The translations under genes were made by a program, and so were the position numbers. Shown here in pieces: positions 12,137-22,453 of a stretch of 64,000 nucleotides of DNA (positions within the stretch are counted from its first letter, which is position 1; each line of letters begins with the position of its first letter). The DNA is from Pelodera strongyloides (lineage: Eukaryota; Nematoda; Chromadorea; Rhabditida; Rhabditidae). The stretch is taken from contig JAANDG010000632.1 of the NCBI GenBank assembly GCA_036852015.1, forward strand, positions 1-64,000, written 5' to 3'. Under the pieces are notes generated by a model that saw nothing but the letters and a program-made list of their open reading frames with translations, had not been told where the DNA came from and searched no databases.

Positions 12137-12583
12137 ATTAACTTCTTCCAAAACAGAAATCTGATAAACATCATTTGATAAATTCATTTTATTTCAATAG
12201 AATTATTCTTCAAAAAGCAACAACAACTGATTCCAACAAGAAAAGAAAGGAAAACAAAAAACATAACCCCGAAGAAAGAAATCAGTAACTAGATATTAAA
12301 TTAGTTTAAAAGTTTAAATACCTTCAGTCATGACTGTAATTTCAAGTGTCCCTTTTGCATAAAATTATCTTCTCAAAGGCATGATTGATGGCATCAATTA
12401 ATTCAACAGATATATAAACACCGAGTTAATCAGTTAGGAAAGAATTAGTCAACAGATACAGACACTATCCGTTTCGAAAACAAAACAACGTGGGTGGTCT
12501 CAGACAAAACAACGTGGGCGGTCTGTCAGAGAGAACAACGTGGGCGGTCTGTCAGAGAGAACAACGTGGGTGGTCTTTCAGTT
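12137..12583. other. Convergent 3' region of SPT3 (+) and eIF3E (-), with tandem repeat
   Basis: Both stop codons face this 447-bp spacer. On the minus strand an AATAAA at about 12187-12192 could end the eIF3E transcript. At 12484-12580 about four imperfect copies of ACAACGTGGGCGGTCTGTCA repeat with a 24-26 bp period, in what would be the eIF3E 3' UTR. Confidence 0.55.
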
Positions 12584-15500
12584 CTAAGCGGTCGGTTTGC
12601 TGCGGTCAGTGCGGGCCTTTTCGAGTTGAAGTCCAATCTGTTGAGCGCGAAGTGTGAGGCGCTTGGTGTTCTCCATCACCTGCAATTATTTGTACTAAAT
12701 AATTTAAAGGGACCTGGAGAAACGTGGTTTGAAAAATATGTTTTTTTTTTTTCATTCGCAGTGCGTTTCGTTCATTCCGTGCCTATTCACTACGCGGTAC
12801 TACTACTTCTGATAATTCGAACAATATAGCATCCAAGTACCAACCTGTTCATGAATGCTGGCCGCCTTCACTCCCATGACGACCTGTTCCAATTTGGAGT
12901 CAATCTTCGCTCCCTCGATCCGGTAGGTACGGATCAAATCGACAATCCATCGCTCGGCTTCAACCTGAACATCATACCACTTTACATACGCACATATGAA
13001 TCAATACCTCGTGCTCTCTCTCTCTCTCTCTCTGTCTCTTTCTCAAAGAATCTTTTGTTTAAAGAAAGTTATCAAAGAATTAAGGGCGCATTCGAGATGG
13101 ACATTTTCCGGAAAAGACAAGAAAAAAGTGGTTCGAGTCGAGATGGACACTGAGAAAAAAATAATACACGCAAAATAATTGTCGAAAATGCAATTGTACC
13201 GTAATTGAAACTAAAATCAATCGATCATTTGCATGTGTATGCGTGGCAATCGCATTCTTTTCTGGTGAAATCCATCTCGATCCAAAAGTTTCCTTTGTTA
13301 GCGCGATAGCGCTAACATAGTTTGGGTTACATCAGAGAGCCCTTTTTTCCAGGTTTCTTTTTCTTTTCCGGAAATGTCCATCTCGAATGCGCCCTAATGT
13401 GTACGGCTGGTACGGCACAGTAATCACTGCTTAATAAAAAAAGATCAACAAACCTTTCTCATGTTGAGCCTCTCAGCCAGCATTTCTATCGATACGCACT
13501 GATGGATGCGGCAGAACATTTCAAAGATGAGCAGACGGGCAGACTCACGGAAGTCGGACAGACACGCCGTGAGGAAGAAGTCATTGGAGAGCACCTGCAA
13601 CACATGGACATGGATCCTTGAAAGCGATATCAAATTCGACATTTTCCAAATATACTAAAGCCTCTTGAACACTGTATTCTTATTACGCCCAATAAACTAA
13701 ATAAATAACATCTAGAATGGCTAAATTGGAGAAATCCTACAGTACAGAAAAAAAACATCTAGGTTGGAAACTCAAAACAATGGGCTCGCGGATGCAACCC
13801 AAACTAGTAGCGCTAACAAAGGATGAAAGGGTAGCGATGATGTGAGGGCTACGAGGACCAGTCAACAGACAAAACGCTGATTCATCATAGGCATATAATT
13901 ACACAGACATACCTCTTCACATTGTCTGAGCTTCTTTTGCGCTTCATCAAAATCGTACTTGATGTAGAGACAGGTGAGGAAATCAGTCACCGGGTCCTCA
14001 TAGTTGTGCCTTTCCTGAAATAATTCACTATTTAAATATGTATTAACACATTAAAATACGTGCATCAAGTCAAGTACAATTAAAACAGTTTTCATCCACC
14101 ACAAATGGTGATCTTGATGAATAACATACTACAATACTACTTTTCCAATGTGCTAAGAAAATGCAAAGGGTTATGTTCGCTACGGTAAATACCACAACAA
14201 CCTGTCAGTCAACTAAACTACTCAACAAAAAGAACCCCATGTTCCCACGTATACATGGCCATTTTGCAATCTGTCAACGAAACACAATTGCACATGATCA
14301 CATCATCAATCATAGCATCATAACATAATCAATAACAAAACACAATTAATTAACAAAACTCACAATATCGATCACTTTGATCAAGTCCTTGAGACTGTTC
14401 TTCTGCTTGTTCTTCGAAGTGACAACGGCCACTGCCAAATAGCGAAGGAGATGAGGGCAGACAACCTATGAGAACAAAATCTGAGTATTCGTTATACCTC
14501 GCGTGAAAATATAAACTGGTAGGATGTAGGATACCAATATGACAACGACGCTGGGCATAAAATCAGTGGGGTAAAATCAAACACTCGCAGAGTGCTCAGA
14601 CCATCTTTAGAAAATATATATGTTAGTGAAACGAAAACACTTCAGCGATACAGTACACACACTATCACTATCTATCATTAAAATTTCCATATATGTTATA
14701 TCCAGTCAAAATACCCCGAACACGTTCCTAGCATATCATCCAACCCTCCAACGTTATTTAAAACTGCTTGAAACATTTCCATAATTACCCAAAACAATAT
14801 AGCAAAAAAAAGAATCCTTCCTAGCTATATCAAGAGGGCGCTTATAAAATCTCAAAGCTCAATAGTTATTATTAAAAAAAAAATACTACCTGAATTGTGT
14901 TGAGATACGGCTGCTGATTCAGGTACATCTCTATGATCTCGTCACGGCCCTAAAAATATACATATAATTTATTAACCGGTAAAACCCAAGCACGAGCTTC
15001 ACTGACATGCCTACTGGCCCTCACCCCTCACACATTTGCACACTAAAAATCGTCCAAGCTAACAAGAACACTAGAAAGTAAAAATAAATAACAAGATATA
15101 AACAAATCAATAAATCCTCACCTTGGGGTAGTTAACAAAGCAATAAATCTTCACCTTGGGGTAGTTAACAAAGTAATAAACCCCCACCTTGGGGTAGTTA
15201 ACAAAGAAATAAATCCTCACCTTGGGGTAGTTAAAGTAGACGAACAGTGCCCAGTGCATGAGCCAGGCCCTCTGCTGCACCAATTCCCATTCGGTTTCAA
15301 AGGGATTCGCATCGATGTAAGCGCGGAGACGGCACAAGTCATCCTTGGCGTGCTCCCATTCCTGGAACAAGTTTCCATTTCATTGTTCAATATCAACATA
15401 TCATAAACACCAAAAGGAAGGGGTATTTCGAATTTCCCGGTACACACTCAAAAAGGCATTTGTGAATTTCCCAGAAAACCGCAGTTATACTGTAGTGTCA

Positions 15501-18261
15501 AGGAGTCAAGGGCAATACTCTCGGCATCGACATCGGTACTGACGACACTTAATTCAAAAAGGCACACATTGATACATTGAGCAAACACTCACCTGAAGAA
15601 GAATCTCGGATGCAAGCTTTCCGTAGAGAGCGTTCAAATAATTGGCATCGTGTTGAGGAACCAGAGACCTGCAAAGAAAACAAAATTTTCATATTGTGAG
15701 CATTATAAGTGGAAGTATTATAATTATTATACTAGTATTATTGGAAGTATGGATGGAAGTAAAGAGCGGAAGCCTTTGCTTTGGATCTGTTTTGTAAACC
15801 AATTAAATTAGAGTACAATAGAGACGGAGGCGCATAAAATGAGCGGTAAATATGACCATTCCTTATAATCTTGCTATTTAGAAACCAGTACATCCATTGA
15901 CTTCCGCCGTTTGTGCATATTCTATTACTAATTACCTGGATTAACATCAACAAATTATCTAATATAAAATGGTTAAAAAAAAAACTACCTGTAGCAGTAC
16001 AAGCTGACCGCAGCCTGAGCATAGTTACCGCACTCGTACAGGAATTTCGCGTACTTGAAGAGAGTGTCCAACATCTCGACTTTGAACTAAAACAAACTCT
16101 ATAGAATAATTTTTGAAAAAAAAACTGTAATTGACGCATATTGAAAACCTAACCTACGATGTTCACTGTCTCAATTCAGCACTACAATACGACATGGTGC
16201 AAACAGAGACCACCATCACGCAAAGCGGGTAACACAGTAACAATAGTCTTTTTAATAGAGGCAGAAATACACACCTAGTTAAGAACAGCATTCTTATGCA
16301 GCTTATGCAAATGATTAGAATAAGAAATCGAGCTAAATTCGAGCAAATTAGCATAAATACCGTAGGAATTCAGCTGTCCACGATGCGTTTCAAAAACCGG
16401 CCGGTATTTCGCTTTAAATATATTCAATAAAAAGGTCAACCATACCTCGTGGTTGGCAGCCAGATAGTCAAGTATCTTCTGGTTTCCGTCTCTTTCGCGA
16501 GTTGAATCCATCATTTCCTTCACCTCATCACGCTCCAGAATCTCGATGATTGGGTCGACCTGAAATATGAAGTAAAACAAATTGACATATTTACTCACTC
16601 TGCTCGGCCCATATTCACCACTCAATTCCCCATGGGGAATTCCCCGTCTTTCTCACTTTATCTATATTTCTCTCACTTTAGAATACTATTTCCTGTCGCC
16701 AGGGAATATTTGCCCGAGGGAATCGGAGTGGTGAATATGGCATGTGGACTCTAATCAGTCCGTAAAAATACAGTAAAAAGAAACTCCAGCGAGCATACTT
16801 CCATTACTTCCTCAATGTTATCTATGTCAATTTTCACTGATTCCCCCATCACCTTCATATTCACACTTCACACAATTATTTGTCCCGCTCTAAGACACTT
16901 CTACTTCATAAACAAGATTTGGCAAATGCTCTTTCTGCCAATTTTTCCCACAGATGTTTTCTTGTTTTCTATTTTTGGTTTAAGCGGTTTGCCTTTGTAA
17001 AAAGTACGTCTGCGAAATAGCACTCATGCCGAAGAGATGATGACAATTTGACAATCGGCATGCACCTGACCCGTCTATCTCCCCGTCTTTTTGTCCAAGC
17101 GATTTTGAATAATATTTCCAGGAATCAAGGAGAACCAAGGAGAACGAAGGACTACTTGGGAAATATAAATGTTCAGAGTTCAGAAATAACAAGCAAGGAA
17201 TTAAATAACACCCTGCAACTTTAGTATTCAAAAAAAAGAGAAAGAAAGAAAGGAGACAATGTCATAAAAAAAGAAAGCAAATGGAGCAAAAAATACCCCG
17301 CTAAAATAAACAGAATAATATCCTGAATAGCTAAAGCAATGGAAATCAGAAAGAACAAGTGCGGCTCTTTATCTACAAAGGCAGTTTGACAAAATAAGTC
17401 TAGTCTAAATAAGGGGAATTAGGAACTACTAACAATAATTGTTGCAATGAAAAAAAAACCACACCTGCGACTTGATTTCCTCTCGTTCAGCCAGAATCTC
17501 CTCACGACGAGTCTCCAGCTCCTTTGGGACCTATATTGAAAGTTTTTTTTAATAAATATAAGTTTTTTTTAGTGACAGGATTATCTTTCACTTACAGAGA
17601 TATCGCACACCGGAATATACTCATATCCCTGATGATACTCAGACTGACATATTAACAGTCAAAGTGGCAAGACAAAAATCAAACTTATAATTCATTGAAA
17701 TAACTTCACAAGTATAATACCTTTCCCTTCGGATAGGTATCGATGAGACAATCAATCATGTTCGTCTTCTTCAACATCTGTCGATGCATTTCTGTAGTTG
17801 ACTTTGCATCATAAATCTGCAAACATTATTTATTATTCTTGAAGCGTAAACGATTTATTTATTTATTTATAAAAATAGCTCAACTACGAACCTGAACAAA
17901 ACACAATTTCAGGACTTCCACAAATGCCTTTCTCGCCAAAAACACCCAGAAAATTACGACCAAGGCAGACCAATGAACTAGGGAACTCTTTAACAGTCAA
18001 CAGCCGCTGTATTATTTCGCTTTTGTTCTTTTTCAGAATAAAGCATTCAAATGTAAATAATATAACATGTCACATCAACATTAGCATATAGACTTCACCC
18101 TGCACGTTTCACAAATGTGCCGTTTACATAATTCTTTCCCAATTGAAAATCTTTATATATTAATAACCAACCTTCCTCGGTTCGATAAACTCCAGCAGTG
18201 GTATGACGAGATGAAGGTCAAAGAATGGCGCGAGTCGCTTCGTCAGATCAAACTCCGCCAT
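12584..18261 (-). CDS. eif-3.E: Translation initiation factor eIF3 subunit E (INT6), complete
   Basis: eIF3e is a PCI-domain subunit of the eIF3 complex that recruits mRNA to the 40S ribosome. Fourteen exons on the minus strand: 18261-18172, 17816-17721, 17643-17596, 17530-17465, 16559-16446, 16086-15989, 15668-15593, 15361-15221, 14949-14890, 14465-14364, 14014-13913, 13594-13454, 12964-12845 and 12679-12584. They total 1350 nt, giving 449 residues (human 445). The start [19 protein letters not shown] aligns with the human N-terminus. Further matches are [45 protein letters not shown] and the PCI block [19 protein letters not shown]. The C-terminus is short (RTDRSKPTA). The exon 8 donor is repeated in tandem (see 15107-15240). 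Confidence 0.95.
13083..13394. repeat. MITE, family H (GGGCGCATTCGAGATGGACA)
   Basis: Inverted ends AGGGCGCATTCGAGATGG and CCATCTCGAATGCGCCCT, each followed by TTTTCCGG, enclose about 312 bp in the intron between eIF3E exons 12 and 13. It contains GTTAGCGCGATAGCGCTAAC next to AACCCAAACTA in reverse. The same motif occurs at 13793 and 20900. Confidence 0.8.
15107..15240 (-). repeat. 33-bp in-frame tandem repeat spanning the eIF3E exon 8 splice donor
   Basis: On the minus strand the exon end AACTACCCCAAG|GTGAGG recurs four times with an exact 33-bp period (plus-strand CCTTGGGG starts at 15121, 15154, 15187 and 15220). Downstream of each donor the units read GTGAGG, GTGGGG, GTGAAG and GTGAGG. 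The period equals 11 codons and stays open. Use of the later donors would insert one to three copies of a VxxYxFVNYPK segment. Read-through past the fourth donor meets TGA after four codons. Confidence 0.92.
16284..16417. repeat. Family A MITE, truncated at left
   Basis: Carries CAGCATTCTTATGCAGCTTA and AATTCAGCTGTCCACGATGC, then CGGCCGGTATTTCGCTTTAA at the right end. It lies in an eIF3E intron. Confidence 0.7.
16606..16740. repeat. MITE, family V
   Basis: GGCCCATATTCACCACTCAA at the left and GGAGTGGTGAATATGGC at the right. The interior CCCCATGGGGAATTCCCCGT matches the copy at 4022. It lies in an eIF3E intron. Confidence 0.8.
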
Positions 18262-18276
18262 AATGACAGATATACC

Positions 18277-18278
18277 CT
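18277..18278 (-). promoter_or_regulatory. Candidate trans-splice (outron) acceptor of eIF3E
   Basis: On the minus strand GATTTTACAG ends 15 nt upstream of the eIF3E ATG. A short acceptor-to-ATG distance with no evident 5' UTR exon is typical of spliced-leader addition. A normal 5' UTR intron is the alternative. Confidence 0.45.
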
Positions 18279-19331
18279 GTAAAATCGAAGTTTATTAAAA
18301 GTGCACAAATATAAAAATTACAATCATGAATCCGAAAAATACAAGCAAGTCGATTTACACGATTACACAATCTGATCCAAATTCCAAAAATGTAAAGAAA
18401 ATGTTACTTAAAACAGAGTTACGAAATCATGATACGAATATGAATATCTGAAAGTGAATTGTCTGATGTACAATGGCTAATTAGGGGCAAATTGTAGAGA
18501 ACGTGACGCGCATTTGGAAAAGCTCTACGCAATAAAGTTATACTTCATTTTTTTTGTAATGTCAAGAATACAGAATACTCAGCATAGCAAAAACTTGTTG
18601 GAGCCGAAGAAAGCGCTATATAAGTGTATAAAAAAATAAAGACGTAGCTGAAAGTAAAACAAAAAGAAGAAGAATGAGACAAACAAATAGGGTTCGTAAA
18701 AACTATACTAGTTGCCAAATAGGAGTGGGAAAACATGAAGTGTTAAGTCGATGATATAGTACAAGCGATTTAGACAAACTAGGTACTACTAGGATAATAC
18801 ATTCACAAACTTGGCACCGGAAAATTATATATACATGGGCGCACAAATACCCAATTAAAGCAGTATGACATGTGGCTTGTGAAGCGTATGCTTGAACAGC
18901 AAAATTATTCACAAACCATGCGACATAACGCTTTAAAAAGGAAAAGAAGAAAATAGCAAACATCCTGAATCTGAATTTCTGGAAATGGTCGTCGTGCCCG
19001 TGGTCATTCACGCGGATACGAGCGGGACGGAAATTTGGAGAATGACACTGGACCCATTACAAACCCACTACACGCTTCTTCTATCTACAGAAGAAGCTCT
19101 GTTCATTTAAAAGATTACGAACTGAGAGCAACGAGTTACTGCTCATGTTCACGAAAACAAATATATGTTTTTTTTTTGCTATTCGCTCTAAAACTATGAA
19201 GCAATAGGGCAAGCATACAAACGTACTGAAAATTAGTAAGTGGGTTACGATCAAAGTACTAAAGAATATTTTTGTCCGTCTAAACAACCGGGAAAAGTTC
19301 AGGAAGACAAAGACTACGCCTGATTTCAGAC
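18279..19331. other. Spacer between AMPK beta and eIF3E (both minus strand)
   Basis: AT-rich, with no frame that shows homology or splice support. It presumably holds the AMPK beta 3' UTR and the eIF3E promoter or outron. No tandem or inverted repeat of note was seen. Confidence 0.4.
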
Positions 19332-20769
19332 TTAGATAGGCTTGTAAAGCAGAGTGGTCACATATTTCTTACGGTAACGGTGAGTGGATGAAAGGACCAT
19401 CACACCGTCCTTAATGGACAGAGCATAGAGGTGGTTGAGCATAACGTGATTAGGCTCAGGAAGCACGTTTGGATCACACTGCACCGGGGTGTCCTTGTTG
19501 AGAATGACCTGAAATGTAAATTGGTTGGAACCAATGGTTATTATTAAGCAAGAAGCAAGACCAAGCAAGTTACTAATATTCTCCGCCCAAAAATGAATAT
19601 AGTCATAATCTTATCATGGCCATAGTTGTTTGCATTCTAAATTTTGGTGTACTTAAAATGTAAATAAAGAAACAAACAAGATGCAGACATTCTCACATTA
19701 TCATAATCTAGAGAAAAACCGACTCAAACGATCAACCAAGTATTCCAGAGCTCGCGAACCTGGGCACAAACCAATGCGTAAAATTACGCAGCGACCATCT
19801 CGGGCTGGCCCGACCATCTCCGGACACCAGACACCACTACAGTTTACGGAGAAACACTATTGTTTCATGACCATCTCCGGGACCAATTTAAAACGTATAT
19901 ATTACCGTGAAACACTGCGTTTTACCATTAGATTTATACCCTGTACGAACCAAAGAAAATGAAAAATATGAATGAAAATAGGCACCTGAAGCAGATGTGG
20001 TGGCAGCATCGGCGGGTTGTGCGCCTTTTCGAAGTCCTTCTTGTCGGGAAGTTCCTGTGTGAACGAGTGCATCTTCTCCAGCTCCTTATCGTTCGGAGTA
20101 TCATGATTGGGACGCATTGCGTCACCAGCATTGGACTGTGCCAAATCCTTATCCAGAGCATCAAAGACCTAAATGAAAAACTTCACTTAATGATTTAATT
20201 CGAATTATGTAAAACAATGTTATGAGAGCGGGCACGCCCCATTTCACATGTGAGTTTAAATTAAGTGAAGTGCAAGGTCAAACCGAATAGCGTACCTCAA
20301 AATCCTCCTCGTCAATAGTGATGACATTGTTCTCCGAGCCCATTTCGTTACTTGTTTTCGGCTGATTGTCGTCCACAACCCATTTTCCATCCACCATAAA
20401 CTTGTACTCATGTGGACCAGGTTGCAGGTCAATTATAGTCGAAAAGTCATTTGTGGAGCGAGCCAGTGGTATCTTCTTAGTCCACGAGTCCCATGATCCG
20501 CAGATGTATACGGCTTTCGGTCCGCCGGATCCACCGAACCATTTGAATACAACGGGATATTCTGTCATCGGGTCGTGCACACTCATGCGGCCCACATCAG
20601 GCAAGGTAACTGCTGCATCGTCACTCTTGGCGATTTTCACTTGCACCGGACAGCCGTCTTCAGCCGACCCGTACATTGGCGTCTGATTTCCACTCGAATT
20701 ACGACCGCGAACAGCGGAACTGTCCAACCGCTCGCGTTTATTTAAAGGACCGGCTTGATTATTGCCCAT
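19332..20769 (-). CDS. aakb: AMP-activated protein kinase beta subunit
   Basis: The beta subunit scaffolds the AMPK heterotrimer and binds glycogen. Three exons on the minus strand: 20769-20296 (158 codons), 20168-19986 (61) and 19508-19332 (58 plus TAA), giving 277 residues against about 270 in the family. MGNNQAG offers an N-myristoylation glycine. Residues about 70-155 form the CBM48 glycogen-binding domain (VVFKWFGGSGGPKAVYICGS, then W and PGPHEYKFMVDGKWVVDD). The C-terminal AMPKBI domain runs from about PPMLPPHLLQVILN to the end (NHLYALSIKDGVMVLSSTHR, then YRKKYVTTLLYKPI), the segment that contacts alpha and gamma subunits. Which of the two nematode paralogues it matches cannot be decided here. 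Confidence 0.95.
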
Positions 20770-20771
20770 TT

Positions 20772-20773
20772 CT
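20772..20773 (-). promoter_or_regulatory. Candidate trans-splice acceptor, 2 nt before AMPK beta ATG
   Basis: Minus-strand TTTCTTTTCAG|AAATGG places a strong 3' splice site two bases before the start codon, as in SL1 trans-spliced nematode mRNAs. A 5' UTR intron cannot be excluded. Confidence 0.6.
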
Positions 20774-21481
20774 GAAAAGAAAGGAGTACACTTGTTGGCA
20801 AAAAAAAGGTGTGGTGAACACAGAAAACCAGCATAATATGAGTGAAGTTGTGAAGTAATAAATCAAACGAGAAAACCGAAAAAAGAGGGACTCGGATGAA
20901 ACCCAAACTATGTTAGCGAGCGCTATCGCGCTAACAAAGGATAAAAAGAAACAAAATGGAAATTATACCAATGCGATTAGATCATTGGACAACAAATAAC
21001 ACAGCGTGACGGTCAGTATTCATAATGAGAGTCATGTGAACAATTTAACAAACAAAAATAACAAGGCCATAAGGTAAACAACAATGTGACTTTATAAAAT
21101 TATGCGTGACGAGCCTTAACAACGTCTGGTAGATTAGGGAAGGCATGGATACGGATCCTGACAGTTACTTGGACAATTCAGCATGTAAAATTAACAATAA
21201 AATCGTGAAAACAAAAGCTAAAAAGATTTTATATGAATTTTTCAGTCGCAAAAATTTTTTGCGTGACGATTTACTCCACTATTTGTAGTGGGTTGGCCCT
21301 ACAGTATAACTTAACCTGCACATCTACGAATGCAACACATAATGTTTAGTCTACTGTGGATGATAGGAAAATAGTAAACTTGAAAGTACTGTAAAAAAAA
21401 TGAGGGTTGAAAATGAAAGAAGAGCATACAATTCTGGCATAGCACTCACGTTTCAATTGAAATACTTCTATAGGCTTTTAT

Positions 21482-21630
21482 TTAAAGCGATATACCGGCC
21501 GGTTTTCGAAACACATCGAGTACACCAATAGTCAGCTTATGCAAATGAACATAAATTAGAATAAAAATATAGCTAAATTCGAGCAACTTTCCATAAATAT
21601 GTAAAAATTCAGGCCGGTATTTCGCTTTAA
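21482..21630. repeat. Family A MITE abutting a family B element
   Basis: TTAAAGCGATATACCGGCC at the left and GGCCGGTATTTCGCTTTAA at the right. The right TTAA (21627-21630) is also the first TTAA of the following family B element. Confidence 0.8.
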
Positions 21631-21993
21631 AGGGAATATGTAGGCACTCAAAATGAGCAAAACAATTGAGAAACTTGAGTTTCCACACCAGACATGAATT
21701 TAAGTAGGCGACTGAATATGTAAATTCGAATATTCTCATTTGCATGCAAATATGTCGCTGTTGCATGCTATATGCCGATGTATGCACACATATGCAAAAA
21801 TTTTTACTCCATCAGCACTGCCGTGTAAGCCAGGGGGTCAAGCAACGCGTTTACTATGGAAAAGATGAACTTTGAAAATCATTTTCTTTTAAATGGGAAA
21901 CTTTTAACAATTTTTGTTGTTGTTTCCTTAATGAGGAACACACATTCTATTAATACAGCTTAACTTCAAAAAGGGCATACATATTCCCTTTAA
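21627..21993. repeat. Family B TTAA element, about 367 bp
   Basis: Starts TTAAAGGGAATATGTAGGCA and ends with the inverse CATACATATTCCCTTTAA. A second copy in opposite orientation is at 43093-43409 (shared CACTCAAAATG, TTCCTCATTAAGGAA-like and AGTAAACGCGTT segments). No ORF. Confidence 0.8.
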
Positions 21994-22453
21994 AGAAACT
22001 CGCATACACAAAAAAAGTGTATAGACCAAAATTTCAGAATGCGTAGCTTAGCCAAAGATGGTTAATTGCCCAAGGAGCTTTTGGGAAACGCATTATTATC
22101 CCTAAAAAATATGTACTTCCAACGATAAGACAAATAGAAGTATTTCAGGACGTGGGGCTTTCCACTATGTTCACTTGATGCATCGTGACCAGGAAAAATC
22201 TTATTCAAGCTTCTAGACTTCTAGTTCTTCACATCTACCATCAATAAAGTTTTACTTCGAATTCATAGTTATATCTTGTGAACATAACTATTTCTTATGA
22301 ATAATCATTAATAATCAGCCGTTGCGTTTATTGACTTTGGCTGCTTATCAGTGTTAGTGAACGCAGTAGTCACTGTTTCGCATTTGAATTTGCCAGTTCG
22401 CTCTGATCTAACAACTAATTTATACCTTCACTTTTATACCTTACCTCCACTCG

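Larger units (their letters stand above)
20774..22453. other. Divergent spacer between AMPK beta (-) and the four-pass gene (+)
   Basis: Contains AACCCAAACTATGTTAGCGA with GCGCTATCGCGCTAACAAAG near 20900 (shared with eIF3E introns), one family A MITE and one family B element (listed separately). TGATAAT lies just before the four-pass gene start at 22454. No other exon recognised. Confidence 0.45.
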
